In this document: one piece after another, positions 1 through 9,812 of the stretch | Position numbering within the stretch: the first letter of the stretch is position 1 | Layout of the letters: every line of letters starts with the position of its first letter | DNA from: Phytophthora colocasiae | Taxonomy: Eukaryota; Oomycota; Peronosporomycetes; Peronosporales; Peronosporaceae | Length of the DNA: 64,000 nt | Assembly: GCA_018806915.1 (NCBI GenBank) | Contig: JAGKQI010000073.1 | Coordinates: 992,001-1,056,000, forward strand | Reading direction: 5' to 3' | The notes under the pieces: generated by a model | Told to the model about the DNA's origin: nothing | Database searches by the model: none | What the model saw: the letters and a program-made list of their open reading frames with translations, nothing else | Translations under genes and position numbers: made by a program

Positions 1-655
1 GATCCGCAGGGACGACGTGCTCTTTGCCGTCTTCAACCAATTGGTTCAATGTCAGGAGCTGCACCTTGTGCTGCTCTGCTAGACGCGTCTCCTCCGGGTC
101 GATTTCACCCTCAAGCTGCACCACCGTCTTAACACTGGGACATTCGTGTACGACCCCCATTAAGGTCTTGAATTGTTCCTTGCCACAGAAGACGATGCTC
201 ATTTCCGTGTGGTTAAGGATGAACGGGATGGCACTGGGTCCCAGCGTATCGTACAAAGGCACTAAAGTGTACGCCATTCGACTGGTGCTGTGCTCCACTA
301 TGGACCATTGGTACGAGTTCTTCGCGAAGACTCCAACGATTGCACCACGTTGAAGCTTGAGCTTGTGACTCATACCGGAAGCTGCGGCTTCCACGACCGG
401 TAGGAAATCGTTGAGTGTCACCCACTCGTACGCGCCCGGTTTGCCTGTCACCGGGTCGATCTTTCTCCACCCGAAGAGGTTGTTCGTTCCTTCCGGGTCG
501 AACTTGCGTCGTAGCTCCGTCAGATTCTTGTACAGTGTCATACCCGACGTGAAGCCGCTCTTGAGGTGCCCCATGCGAACTGCGCCGCGGTTGGCTGTAG
601 CTGTGCCGTTTAACTCGTACGTGAACTGCTTCATTGGCGCAATCGGTCGTGCCAT
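1..655 (-). CDS. Long-chain acyl-CoA synthetase, N-terminal 218 residues (runs off the window edge)
   Basis: The enzyme activates fatty acids to acyl-CoA in two steps through an acyl-adenylate. The minus-strand frame reads MARPIAPMKQ at the start, then passes through GVFAKNSYQWSIVEH, RMAYTLVPLYDTLG and PFILNHTEMSIVFCG, all of which align with the two other acyl-CoA synthetases at 1820 and 44139. The AMP-binding P-loop and the C-terminal domain lie beyond base 1. The ATG at 655 is the first after an in-frame TGA at 686-688. Unlike the copy at 1820 it has no obvious mitochondrial-type leader. It is transcribed away from the elicitin gene, 177 bp downstream of that gene's stop. Family assignment is secure; substrate range and cell location cannot be read from this fragment. 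Confidence 0.9.
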   Translation of the reverse strand, partial: MARPIAPMKQFTYELNGTATANRGAVRMGHLKSGFTSGMTLYKNLTELRRKFDPEGTNNLFGWRKIDPVTGKPGAYEWVTLNDFLPVVEAAASGMSHKLKLQRGAIVGVFAKNSYQWSIVEHSTSRMAYTLVPLYDTLGPSAIPFILNHTEMSIVFCGKEQFKTLMGVVHECPSVKTVVQLEGEIDPEETRLAEQHKVQLLTLNQLVEDGKEHVVPAD

Positions 656-832
656 ACACGGGGATGTGATCGATGGTCGGCGGATTCAGGAATGGACGAG
701 TGAGGATTCCACGCAGCCGAACGGGTGGACGGACACTGTTGGCTGTAGGATCGCACTGAGTCAGACATGGCCTCATAAACGGGAAGAGAACTCACAGCCT
801 CATGTCCGTCCCTATCTGGATGGATTCATCCT

Positions 833-1408
833 TCAAGTAGCTTGATTTACACTATCCAAGTTACTACGATGCGTTCCTACAACGTTATACACGTGCAATC
901 GACTGCTTTTCACTACTGTTAATAAGGCACAAAGCACAATGACGAGAGTGCCGGTGGCAGCAGTTGCAGCGCTGGACGATCCTTGGGCGTTCGAGTCGGA
1001 CACGGCGCTGTCATCACCAACATTGACACCACTATCACTGCCAACCTTGGAACTGCCGGTGATGTCGATGCCCATGGACGTGCATTTTTCCACGACGGGG
1101 TCCACCAGGTCACTCATGAGGTTCAGATTCTCGTTCAAAGGCAGAGTACAGTCCTCCGGGTTGATGACGAGGATCGCAGCCATTAGAGAGCGACACGTAT
1201 CAGTCTCACAGATAGTGGCGAGCTGTTCGTCCGATGGAGCTCCGTTCAAACTGGAGAAGACGACGCCCGAGTCGGTAGCGCACGATGTCGTGTTGGAGTT
1301 TGTGAGCAATGAGCCTAACTCCGACCTCTGACACACGTCGATAGCAACGGCTCGTCCTGCTAGTAGAGACACGACAAAGGTGAATACTAACGCGATGACC
1401 TTGTTCAT
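833..1408 (-). CDS. Elicitin-like secreted protein, probably GPI-anchored
   Basis: Elicitins are oomycete sterol-binding proteins, some of which trigger plant defence. The 191-residue product starts with a clear signal peptide (about residues 1-22, MNKVIALVFTFVVSLLAG). It has exactly six cysteines in the mature domain (26, 43, 67, 72, 87, 109), the elicitin arrangement of three disulfides. A Ser/Ala/Thr-rich linker (about 118-152) and a hydrophobic stretch (about 153-166) follow, as in membrane-anchored elicitins. The 25 residues after that hydrophobic stretch are unusual for a GPI signal, so the true end may be earlier or an intron may be missed. A near-consensus oomycete core promoter lies 40-55 bp upstream of the ATG. 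It is an elicitin-like, not a canonical 98-residue elicitin. Confidence 0.82.
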   Translation of the reverse strand: MNKVIALVFTFVVSLLAGRAVAIDVCQRSELGSLLTNSNTTSCATDSGVVFSSLNGAPSDEQLATICETDTCRSLMAAILVINPEDCTLPLNENLNLMSDLVDPVVEKCTSMGIDITGSSKVGSDSGVNVGDDSAVSDSNAQGSSSAATAATGTLVIVLCALLTVVKSSRLHVYNVVGTHRSNLDSVNQAT

Positions 1409-1447
1409 TCGTGATCCAGAGTCTTGATTTGATGCGCGTCCGATACA

Positions 1448-1463
1448 GAAGATTGGCTAATGA
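1448..1463 (-). promoter_or_regulatory. Oomycete INR-FPR core promoter of the elicitin gene
   Basis: On the minus strand the bases read TCATTAGC then CAATCTTC. This fits the oomycete initiator TCAYTYYN with one mismatch and the FPR element MAWTTTNC with one mismatch. It sits 40 bp before the ATG at 1408, the usual distance for oomycete genes. Confidence 0.5.
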
Positions 1464-1576
1464 CCGAAGAGAGCACACGCTGTCCGTCGATTAGACCCAC
1501 TACGCTGCTGCTGATGGTCCCACTGAAGTCAGCTATGAGGTCGGAGCGGCACTTCCATTAAAGGCACTTGAGTGTC

Positions 1577-1628
1577 TTAGGCAAGTGCTATTGATACATG
1601 CAACATGTATTCACATGCACTTGCCTAA
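1577..1628. repeat. Imperfect inverted repeat
   Basis: The arms TTAGGCAAGTG and CACTTGCCTAA pair perfectly, and the flanking bases (GATACATG / CATGTAT) continue the pairing imperfectly. It lies in the intergenic region between the elicitin (minus) and the acyl-CoA synthetase (plus). It could be a small MITE-like remnant or a regulatory hairpin; nothing decides between them. Confidence 0.55.
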
Positions 1629-1718
1629 TGATCTTGAACTTATTACGTTGCTTGGGTCTTGACGCAACTTTAACTTGAATCCGTCACGTCAACGTGCACT
1701 GATATTTCTTCCTTACAA

Positions 1719-1773
1719 ACTTCCTATCAACACACGTCGCAGATTTATTCTGCGACGTGTGTTGATAGGAAGT
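1719..1773. repeat. Perfect 25-bp inverted repeat with 5-bp loop
   Basis: Bases 1719-1743 and 1749-1773 are exact reverse complements, separated by TTTAT. The arm begins ACTTCCTATCAACACACG. It lies 46 bp upstream of the ATG of the acyl-CoA synthetase at 1820, so it is probably within its promoter or 5' leader. No target duplication is evident. Confidence 0.85.
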
Positions 1774-1819
1774 CCATGTCGAGTCCCGCTACGCGGTCTC
1801 CACTCGCCAACTCCCCACC

Positions 1820-3814
1820 ATGCAGTGCTGGCAACGTTCGCTTCATATCTCCAGCTTCGCCACTCGGTTGGCTCCGCGCTGGTTGCGGTCACTCTCGACT
1901 TCTTCGGTCTCGTACACACATGAAGTCCCGACTGAATTCCAGGCACCTGGTCGAGGACCTGCTCGTGTTTGCCCCATTGACACGCCCTACAAGCCTCACA
2001 TGACGCTCTACACCAACCTACTGGACCGTTGTAAGGTGGACGATGGTAGTCGTCCCATGTTTGGCTCGAGACCTATTGACCCAGTGACGGGGGTGGCAAC
2101 CGGCGACTACGAGTGGAAGACGTTCGCGGACTTCCTGACTCACGTGAACGAGACGGCAGCAGGCATGACACATGCGCTGGGTTTAAAGCGACAAGATATG
2201 GTCGGTGTCTTTAGTCGCTCGCAGTACGAGTGGACACTCGTAGAGCAGAGCTGCAACCGAATGGCGTACACTCTTGTGCCGCTGTACGACGGGCCTAGTA
2301 CCGTTCCCTACATCCTCAATCACACTGAGATGAAGGTGGTATTTTGTGCTAAGGCACAGACAGCAACGTTACTACGTTGTTTATCGGAGTGTCCGCATTT
2401 GAAGACGATCGTACAATACGAGAGCGATTTGGATGAGCAGCAGGTGGAAGAAGCGAACCAGTTTGGAGTCAAGATGTGGACGCTTGAAGACGTCGTGAAC
2501 CACGGCAAAGATCACCCAACGGACGCTGATCCACCTAAACCGGAGGATTTAAGCACCATTTGCTACACTTCGGGAACTACAGGAACGCCCAAGGGAGTCT
2601 TAGTCACCCACGCCAACTTCGTTAGTGCTGTGAACGCCTACAGACCGTTGATTCGGGCCAGCCGCGACGACGTTTACTTCAGTTTCCTACCACTTCCTCA
2701 TGTAGCGGAGCGATTCCTACACGCAATGATGATCACCGAAGGAGCAGCAATTGGCTTCTACCATGGAAGTGTGGCGCGTATTCTGGACGATGCTCAGAAG
2801 CTGCACCCGACGGTGTTCGTGGCTGTTCCGAGACTGATGAACCGCATCTTCGACCAACTGAAGCACAAAGTTGCGTCCAGTGGCGATGCGAAGCAAATCG
2901 AGTACTTTTACCAAGCTCTGGACGAGAAAAAGCGCTCAAACTTGCTGAAACATGAGAAATACGACGCAGAACTCTTCGACCGCTTCAAACCTGTCCTGGG
3001 TGGAAAAGTGAGGCAAATTCTCACTGGTGCTGCTCCTATCACGAGCGAAGTGAAGGAATTCTTCCAGTACGTCTTCGGTGTACCTGTCTTAGAGGCATAC
3101 GGTATCACAGAAGCCTCAGGAGGTGTCGCTTGTTCGAGTGCTTCCATGCCACAAGGACCTCACGTAGGTGTTCCACTTCCTGGACTCGCTGTTCGCCTTG
3201 CAGACGTCCCAGAGATGAACTACTCGAGTGAAGACGGCTTTGGAGAAGTGCTGATGAAGGGACCTAACGTTTTTTCAGGATACTACAAGCAACCCGAGTT
3301 AACCCGAGAAGTTCTGGACAAGGACGGCTGGTATGCTACTGGAGATATCGGCCGTTGGAACTCTGACGGAACGTTGAGCATTGTCGACCGGAAGAAACAC
3401 ATTTTCAAGCTTTCCCAGGGCGAACACATTGCACCCGAGAAGGTAGAAGGTGTCTACCAGAAAAGCGAATTCGTTACACAGGTCTTCGTCGATGGAGACT
3501 CGTTGCAGAGTTACCTCGTTGCGGTGGTTGTACCTGATCCTGCTGTTGTTGCTCGTACAGAATTTGTGAACTGGGAAACAGACGACAAACACAGACGCGA
3601 GTTGGAGAAGCTGGTCCTTGCAGATATGGACGTCGTGGCTCGTGCTGACGGACTGCATGGCTTTGAGCGTGTCAAGAAGATTTTCCTAACTTCCGAGGCT
3701 TTCACAGTCGAGAATGACCTGGTTACACCCACGTTGAAGCCCAAACGGGCGAAACTCGTTAAGTATTTCTCAGACGTCGTCAAGGAGCTGTATGCCACGG
3801 GGTTGCAAAACTAA
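1820..3814 (+). CDS. Long-chain acyl-CoA synthetase, probably organelle-targeted
   Basis: This 664-residue AMP-forming fatty acyl-CoA synthetase carries the adenylate P-loop YTSGTTGTPKG (residues 249-259), the YGITEASGG motif, the GWYATGD motif and the linker DRKKHIFKLSQGEHIAPEK that closes the active site. It is full length for the family. The first 35 residues (RSLHISSFATRLAPRWLRSL and following) are rich in Arg, Ser and Leu without acidic residues, like a mitochondrial presequence. This leader is absent from the paralogue at 44139. The ATG at 1820 is the first Met in the frame; an internal Met at residue 61 (MTLYTNLL) aligns with the start of the conserved core. There is no intron. A perfect 25-bp inverted repeat sits in the upstream region. 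Targeting is an inference. Confidence 0.93.
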   Translation: MQCWQRSLHISSFATRLAPRWLRSLSTSSVSYTHEVPTEFQAPGRGPARVCPIDTPYKPHMTLYTNLLDRCKVDDGSRPMFGSRPIDPVTGVATGDYEWKTFADFLTHVNETAAGMTHALGLKRQDMVGVFSRSQYEWTLVEQSCNRMAYTLVPLYDGPSTVPYILNHTEMKVVFCAKAQTATLLRCLSECPHLKTIVQYESDLDEQQVEEANQFGVKMWTLEDVVNHGKDHPTDADPPKPEDLSTICYTSGTTGTPKGVLVTHANFVSAVNAYRPLIRASRDDVYFSFLPLPHVAERFLHAMMITEGAAIGFYHGSVARILDDAQKLHPTVFVAVPRLMNRIFDQLKHKVASSGDAKQIEYFYQALDEKKRSNLLKHEKYDAELFDRFKPVLGGKVRQILTGAAPITSEVKEFFQYVFGVPVLEAYGITEASGGVACSSASMPQGPHVGVPLPGLAVRLADVPEMNYSSEDGFGEVLMKGPNVFSGYYKQPELTREVLDKDGWYATGDIGRWNSDGTLSIVDRKKHIFKLSQGEHIAPEKVEGVYQKSEFVTQVFVDGDSLQSYLVAVVVPDPAVVARTEFVNWETDDKHRRELEKLVLADMDVVARADGLHGFERVKKIFLTSEAFTVENDLVTPTLKPKRAKLVKYFSDVVKELYATGLQN

Positions 3815-3975
3815 AACTACTAGTTGAATGAAAGTGAAATGAAAGCAACAATCTTTACGTAAACCGACCTCGTCATAAACACTGGATCCGTGGTCAACAT
3901 GGACATTGAAGTTGAAATCGTTCAAGATTTGCAACACATCGGTGTAAACGCTAAAAGCGTTGGTCCCCGTCCAAT

Positions 3976-3990
3976 TCATTCCTCCATTTG
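3976..3990 (+). promoter_or_regulatory. Oomycete INR-FPR-like core promoter of the old yellow enzyme gene
   Basis: The bases TCATTCCT followed by CCATTTG match the initiator TCAYTYYN fully and approximate the FPR element. The site is about 50 bp before the chosen ATG at 4039 and supports that start over an upstream in-frame non-ATG extension. Confidence 0.55.
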
Positions 3991-4038
3991 CTTCAAGCCA
4001 ACAACCTCCCTCAAAAACCCACACACAACTCCATCGCA

Positions 4039-5163
4039 ATGACTGTCCCCCTCAAAGACTACACTCTCATCACTCCGTACCAGCTCAACAAGGACCTCAA
4101 GCTGAAGAACCGCATTGTCATGGCTCCACTCACTCGTGCTCGGTGTGACCCCGTTACCCACGAAGCTGGACCCATGCAAGTCGAGTACTACGAGCAACGG
4201 GCAGGTGCCGGCCTCATCATCACCGAAGCTGTCGCAATTTCTGTGCAAGGATTCGGATGGTACGGAGCTCCTTGCATGTACACTGAGGCACACCGGGATT
4301 CGTGGAAACCTGTCGTCGAAGCTGTGCACGCCAAGGGCGCTAAGATCTTCCTGCAGATTTGGCACATTGGACGTCAAGGCCACCCAAGCTTCAGCGGTGA
4401 CGTCGTTGGTCCCTCTGCTATCGGACCCGTGTCAGGTCATACACGGAATGTCAACACCGAGCAGGCCCCGTACGAGCTCTGTCGCGAGCTCAAGACGGAA
4501 GAGATTCCCGAGGTGATCAATGACTTCTGCAAATCCGCTCGACTGGCTAAGGAGGCAGGTTTTGACGGTGTTGACATTCACGCTGCGAACGGATACCTTC
4601 CTGACACCTTTCTTCAATCTTGTACCAACAAACGAACGGATCAGTACGGCGGATCAATTGAGAACCGTGCTCGTTTCTTGCTTGAGCTAGTCGAAGCTCT
4701 TCAAAAGGAATGGCCTGCGGATCGGATCGGCTTGATACTGTCACCGAATGGCTTCTATGGCGACACTGGAAGTGCTGACAACCACGAAATGTGTTGCTAT
4801 GTAGCTGAAAAGTTGAGCAAGTATGGCCTCGCATACTTGGCCACACTGGACGGCTTCGGATTCGGTTTTCAGGATAAGGGACCTCTAACTAAACCATTCG
4901 ACGTCAAGAAAAACTTCAAGGGAACTGTGATGGCTGCCAACAGCTACACGCGCGACACTGCGGAAGGAGTGTTGCTTAGTGGTGCGGCAGATCTGGTGAG
5001 CTTCGGACGTCCATACATCTCGAGCCCCGATCTCGCTGAACGATTCCTCAATGACTGGCCGCTAAATGAACCTGCCGGATACGACACGTGGTTTGGCACT
5101 CGAATGCCCGGACCAAACGGATACACCACTTTTCCCGCTTATAACCCTGATGAAAAAAACTGA
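4039..5163 (+). CDS. Old yellow enzyme family NAD(P)H:flavin oxidoreductase
   Basis: FMN-dependent ene-reductases of this family reduce the C=C bond of alpha,beta-unsaturated carbonyls, such as 12-oxophytodienoate in plants. The 374-residue protein has the TIM-barrel signatures VMAPLTRARCDP (28-39), QIWHIGRQGHP, and HAANGYLPDTFLQ (181-193). There His181 and Asn184 are the substrate-carbonyl pair and Tyr186 is the likely proton donor. The FMN-site stretch SFGRPYISSPDLAERF lies near the C terminus. It is uninterrupted and typical in length. The start at 4039 follows an oomycete core promoter. It lies 224 bp after the acyl-CoA synthetase stop, in the same direction. The natural substrate is unknown; detoxification of plant oxylipins is possible but not shown. 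Confidence 0.93.
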   Translation: MTVPLKDYTLITPYQLNKDLKLKNRIVMAPLTRARCDPVTHEAGPMQVEYYEQRAGAGLIITEAVAISVQGFGWYGAPCMYTEAHRDSWKPVVEAVHAKGAKIFLQIWHIGRQGHPSFSGDVVGPSAIGPVSGHTRNVNTEQAPYELCRELKTEEIPEVINDFCKSARLAKEAGFDGVDIHAANGYLPDTFLQSCTNKRTDQYGGSIENRARFLLELVEALQKEWPADRIGLILSPNGFYGDTGSADNHEMCCYVAEKLSKYGLAYLATLDGFGFGFQDKGPLTKPFDVKKNFKGTVMAANSYTRDTAEGVLLSGAADLVSFGRPYISSPDLAERFLNDWPLNEPAGYDTWFGTRMPGPNGYTTFPAYNPDEKN

Positions 5164-5327
5164 GCTGGTTGCTATAGGAGACAAGATGCAGTCTCTCACA
5201 TGAATATCAAGGAATTGAGTCCCGTTGAATCTCTCATCTACTGTTTTTAAAGTTGGTAAGAAGAAAAAAAAATAGTTGCCAGAGTATTTTTGACTTGAAA
5301 TTGCGTTGTGAGTTATCGATTGGAGTG

Positions 5328-7232
5328 ATGTCGGAGCTTCCAGAGCTACCGAGGTCTCTGGAAATACCAAGTTCGATGCGTCGGCAGTCTTCACGTCGGC
5401 TTGTGAATTTGAGACGGTCATCTTCTCGCCTTGGGAGTGTGTTTAGACCCGAAGTACCACCGCATTTACTCAAGCTACTTCAGAAAACACCCGAGGAGCA
5501 ACAACGCGTAGCAGCAGCTAAAACCATTTTGATGGATGAACCAGCTCTACGAAACGAACAAAGTCTCGACCTGGTGTACAGTTGGATGCTGCAGAATTGC
5601 AAACAGTACAGCAACAACATCTTTGGTGCCGCACCGGAATATATTCGTCGCGAAATCTGTCGACAGATGCGACTCATTAAAGTGAAGAGCGGAGGCCTCG
5701 TAATCCGTCAAGGAGACACTGGTGATCGGTGTTACATTGTCGTTGATGGACTGGTGGATGTGTATGTTAAGATGGAGAAACCCGGAGATGTCGTAGTTGC
5801 TCCAACTCCCCCACCGATGTTGTCCACGATGAAGCAGCGACGGATGTCACGCCGAATGAGCTCGGAAATGAATACAGCAGTAGTGGATTTTGGCGCAATG
5901 GTAGCAAACCTTGGACCAGGAGCAATGTTTGGGGAAATCGTGCTGCTAAACCCGTCAGCGAGACGAAATGCTACTATCAAGGCTTCCCAGTTTACCGAAA
6001 GCTGCGATTTGATTTGTCTCGAGCGTGCTGATTACATTCGTTTGGTCCGAACGGCTTCAATGGAGGCCTCACATTATAACAACGCAGAGGTTCTTGATCG
6101 GATGTTTCTTTTCAGGGACTGGGTGAAGCATGGTGAGTTATCTTGCAATTGAACAGCTTTTTTTTCTTTATGTTTTGACGTTTTCTTCTTAGAGAAAATG
6201 CGTCTTGTGAGTGCTATGAGGTCCCGTCACTTTACAAGCAACGTAAGCAGCTTCCAATTATCTTAAAACTTGACAAAGCCTGAGTGTAACCTTGTATTGA
6301 GTTGAATAATTGCAGGACTATCTCTACCGGGCTGGAACCGATGCGAAATGGATGTATATTGTTACTTCAGGTGAAATCATGGAGCGTATCAACTGGACCC
6401 TCGAAGCTACAGGGAGTGACGCTGCAATGCGTCGTCTCCTGTCGAATTCATCACGAAAGAATCCGGAGAAAATTGTGAATGTTGAACTGACACTAATTGG
6501 CGCTGGTGATATCGCTGGGGAACTACCTTTTCTATCTTCAAAACGTGGAGCTATCTTCGATATTAAAGCAGTGACGGATGTTCAGGCCCTCGCAATCGAC
6601 CGAAGGTACTATGAAACTGTTATGCTAACAGCAACGCGCGATAATAAACCGGAAGTTTATGCTACGATGAAAAAGTTACGCAAGTTCAGTCAAGATCGCG
6701 AAGATTGGCGTCAGCAACGAATGGAGTGCGGGATTTCCTACCCTAGCGCTCACGTTAACATGTAAGCCGTACTATTGACCATTATTGATGTAATTACCGT
6801 GGTAAGTGTGCTATCTGCTGCAGAACGTGGCATTTGATGCGTATGTCAAATATTCCATGTCCAAGATGTGGACAACGTGGTCACCTGGCAGCCGATCTTT
6901 CCAAATGTGATAATGCTCCTCCACGTCAGTCTCCACCAAGTAGCAACAACGGAAACTCTGGAGCAAAACAAGCGCCTTCTGTCCCTCGAAAGGCGTCAAC
7001 TGCGAGAGCACCAGTACGGAGTCACAGGTAAGAAATCGAACCAGTCGAGGACCACACTTGGTTTATAACTTGCCCTATTTGCAACTTCTGTAGGAAGGAC
7101 GACACCAACCAACCCAACACTGCACGACCGAATACAGCTCTCCGTGATCTTTTTGACGACACGTATCTGCCATCCGGCAAAGAGCAGATTCAACGTTGTC
7201 GGGAGCGGCGAGAAAGTAAGTTCGTCGTCTAA
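5328..7232 (+). CDS. Cyclic-nucleotide-binding-domain protein with C-terminal zinc-knuckle-like motif (five exons)
   Basis: I infer exons 5328-6132, 6193-6242, 6316-6761, 6824-7027 and 7094-7232. Introns are 60, 73, 62 and 66 nt with GT-AG ends, and the joined frame is exact at 547 residues. A first cyclic-nucleotide-binding domain (about residues 117-232) shows IRQGDTGDRCYIVVDG and the phosphate-cassette stretch FGEIVLLNPSARRNATI, with a basic loop of about 35 residues inserted between them. Exon 3 holds a second, diverged domain (DYLYRAGTDAKWMYIVTSGE to GDIAGELPFL). Exon 4 adds CPRCGQRGHLAADLSKC, a CX2CX4HX7C motif close to a zinc knuckle. The start at 5328 (MSELPEL) is chosen over an upstream in-frame Met. 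The final exon could instead splice at GTAAGT (7216) to a sixth exon at 7279. No kinase or channel domain is visible, so the role is open. Confidence 0.75.
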
Positions 7233-7441
7233 TGCCTCTGTATTGCCATTGATAATTTCAATTGGAAATACAAGTCAGTACTCGGCAGGCATACCTATTA
7301 TAAATCTGCAGTCCTGCTGTATCGACGACATTGTGGAAACCGAAGTTCATGTAGTGTTCTCTGGCAATCGAGCTTTTCAAGTTGAAAATTTCAACCAAAG
7401 AAATTATACATATTACAGAATGACCAGAGGAAAAAACAGCA

Positions 7442-7482
7442 AGTATTGTACACAGTACAATTACTTGAACATCTGTATAAAT
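7442..7482 (+). repeat. Left copy of a 41-bp direct repeat
   Basis: The 41 bases are identical to 8827-8867. Inside is a small palindrome, ATTGTAC-ACA-GTACAAT. Similarity weakly continues past the 41 bp (both copies are followed within 25 bp by AGTCAGACTGA). The two copies bracket an inverted-repeat element. Confidence 0.9.
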
Positions 7483-8826
7483 TGGTTTGCTTGAAAAGTC
7501 AGACTGATTTCCGAACCAAAATTACTGGCGACGCTGGTTTGTCGTAAGATATCCACAGTTTTCAAACCACATCATTGGTTCACAGTTTCGCATGGTTACT
7601 GGTTTGAAAATCCTTGGCTGGCATTGGCTGCAAAGGAAGATCGCTACCTTTCCTGAATAGCCGCACTATGCTGTATCCGTAGCTGCAAGAAGTCATTGGG
7701 GAATTTTCCACTTCATTAGTACTGCCCCTCCGGTCTCAGATTGTAGGATTTCGTGTTAGTGTCCATGTTTTTCTGTTGAATGGTACCTTCGTTAACTTTG
7801 ACTGATTTCACAATTTGGGAGCTGATCTTTTTCTGTTCTCCAAGCCCGAATCTCCAAAGTTTGTTGACCAGATTGTGCCTCATTGGCGACGGCTCGTTTT
7901 GATGCCAGCTTCGCCTTGAGGCGCTTCTCAATCCAATTCGATTGAAGGTCTACCGCAGATTCAAAGTCGCATTGAATCTTTCTTAGTGCTGAAAGCATTC
8001 TTTCCTCACATGCTGACGAATGTGTTGTGTAATTTTAATTGATTGCTGTTTCCACTGTTGATAAAGCACCGTTGACTTTGTTTTCCAGTTTATAAGCGAC
8101 CGACCAAGGCTGCAGGGGTATTAACATCGGATTGTCCCTGAACACCTTTTTCGAGATCCTTCAAGCGCCTATCGATCTCTGTAGCGAGCACAGCACTCTG
8201 TTGTTTTACAGACGCCTCATAGTACTTGTGAATATCGTCGAGTTACTCACTAATATGGCGGCTGAGACGATTTTCCGTGTCGGTAGCAACATGAACGACG
8301 TGGGTATATTTGACGATCTCAATTATTGTCCTCGATATGTACTTGGGAATCCTATATAGCCTTGCTCACTTCAGCTGCAACGTTCGGGCTGCTGATCGAC
8401 GTCTTCGTGAAGTAATATCTGTTGCGATCGCTGAAAAGACTTGATAACATACCACGGCCTTCGCGGTAGCTCCTGCTAACAGCGTCCGTCCTCTCTGACA
8501 AAGTCTCTCCTTCCACGTCCCCGTGCACTACAATGGCTGTCGACGGCAGAATAAAATCTATCTGAAACCAGACGAAATGTAATGGGTTCTAGACAAGCGA
8601 AGCAGTCCCGCATTGATGAACAACTCCCTGTAATATCCGCAGTCCTCATGAGATCCCCCTTCCTGGTTCAAACCACCCGATGGTTTGTTGAAAACGCGCT
8701 CTTGGTTTGGAGTTTCAAAACGAAACGATTTCAAACCACGAAACGCTTTCAAACCAGGTTTGCGCGTAATTTTGGTTTGGTTCGAAAAGGACCAGGTTTG
8801 GTTTGGTTTGGTTTGTTCAGGGTGTG
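7483..8826. mobile_element. Probable non-autonomous inverted-repeat element, 1.34 kb
   Basis: The interval between two 41-bp direct repeats has related ends in opposite orientation. The left end contains CGAACCAAAATTAC then CTGGTTTG. The reverse complement of the right end contains CGAACCAAACCAAAATTAC then CTGGTTTG. Both ends are filled with GGTTTGAAA / TTTCAAACC words. No transposase is encoded. The interior carries a decayed coding remnant on the minus strand. It may be a MITE-like or foldback element, or a duplication bracketed by the 41-bp repeats. Confidence 0.5.
7700..8350 (-). pseudogene. Decayed remnant of a coiled-coil protein gene
   Basis: Two minus-strand stretches read as helical, charged protein with stops and frame changes between them. 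One reads MLSALRKIQCDFESAVDLQ and onward for about 65 residues (7792-7998). The other, near 8100-8220, includes QSAVLATEIDRRLKDLEKG. The heptad-like character suggests a coiled-coil gene fragment trapped in the repeat element. I do not recognise a family. Confidence 0.35.
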
Positions 8827-8867
8827 AGTATTGTACACAGTACAATTACTTGAACATCTGTATAAAT
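8827..8867 (+). repeat. Right copy of the 41-bp direct repeat
   Basis: Identical to 7442-7482. It marks the right border of the inverted-repeat element. Confidence 0.9.
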
Positions 8868-9812
8868 GTGAACGCCAGTCAGACTGACTGTCAGTGGACT
8901 GTTCATCTTGGGATGTACATGTACATGTACTGTACAGTACATGTATACCGGTACTTTATTGCCATTGGCAATTTGCCAACAACATACTAGTATTCAGTTC
9001 TCTTCACCCTTTGAAAGGGAGTCGTCCAATCAACATTGGCCTTTTTCACCATCAATGTAGCTCATCCGCAACATCTGAATGAATACCAGAATGTCTTTGA
9101 AACGACGGCAGCGCCGAAATCGACCCCAGAACACATTTCCGAGCAGGTTTGAGGTCCGCTAAATGGAGTTAGTTGCTTTTGAACTGAAGGTTGCTCACCG
9201 TTTACTTCAATCCACAGCCGAAGGCTTGCTTTGAGCAGCTATGGACGATGGCCGCTCACCCCGCCTTTTTCCATTTGCGGTTGAGCCGCCCGTGATATCC
9301 GTCCAGGACGGACCGTCCTACAATACCCTCGTACTTTTCTATAACTAATGAAAAATTGTTGACGCAGCACGTATCTTGGGATGGTAATACTGTACCATCA
9401 TCGATAATCTTGAGCTTTGTCCATGCTGTGTTTCGTCGGCAGCAGATCGCTGCAGTGCTGCGGTACATGTAGGCTACATGATGTAGCACATGTGAAGAGC
9501 TTTCATCCTTTAATTTTTACGTTGCGGTGCCGGTAGCTTGTTTAAACTGGGTGCGATGTTCATAGCCCCTAGTCATAGGTTCGTTGATATATGCTTAGAA
9601 TTGAACGTGCGTCTCAGTGTTGTACGTGAACCTTACCTGTATGGGTCATTCTTCGTGGGAATGTCTTTGGAACCAATCATGCGCTGCACCATGCATGCAT
9701 AACATGCGGGAAGTTCCCGACGGGAATGCCGCAACAGATTCCGACACGATGTGCCACTAAGAGTCGACGGACACCAACAGTGCGGCAAATGCGACCATTC
9801 ATTCTATTTAAT
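8868..9812. other. Non-coding interval
   Basis: Apart from the palindrome at 8922-8945 I see no gene here. The reading frames are short and show no recognisable domain. Confidence 0.6.
8922..8945. repeat. Perfect 24-bp palindrome rich in GTAC/CATG
   Basis: The bases 8922-8945 equal their own reverse complement, centred on CTGTACAG. Further GTACATGTAC units precede it. It could form a cruciform; no function is evident. Confidence 0.9.

Noticed and set aside
213..776. 187-residue minus ORF
   Set aside because: It is an out-of-frame shadow of the acyl-CoA synthetase, whose conserved motifs are in another frame.
8685..8990. 101-residue plus ORF
   Set aside because: Made of GGTTTG repeats and palindrome sequence; not protein-like.
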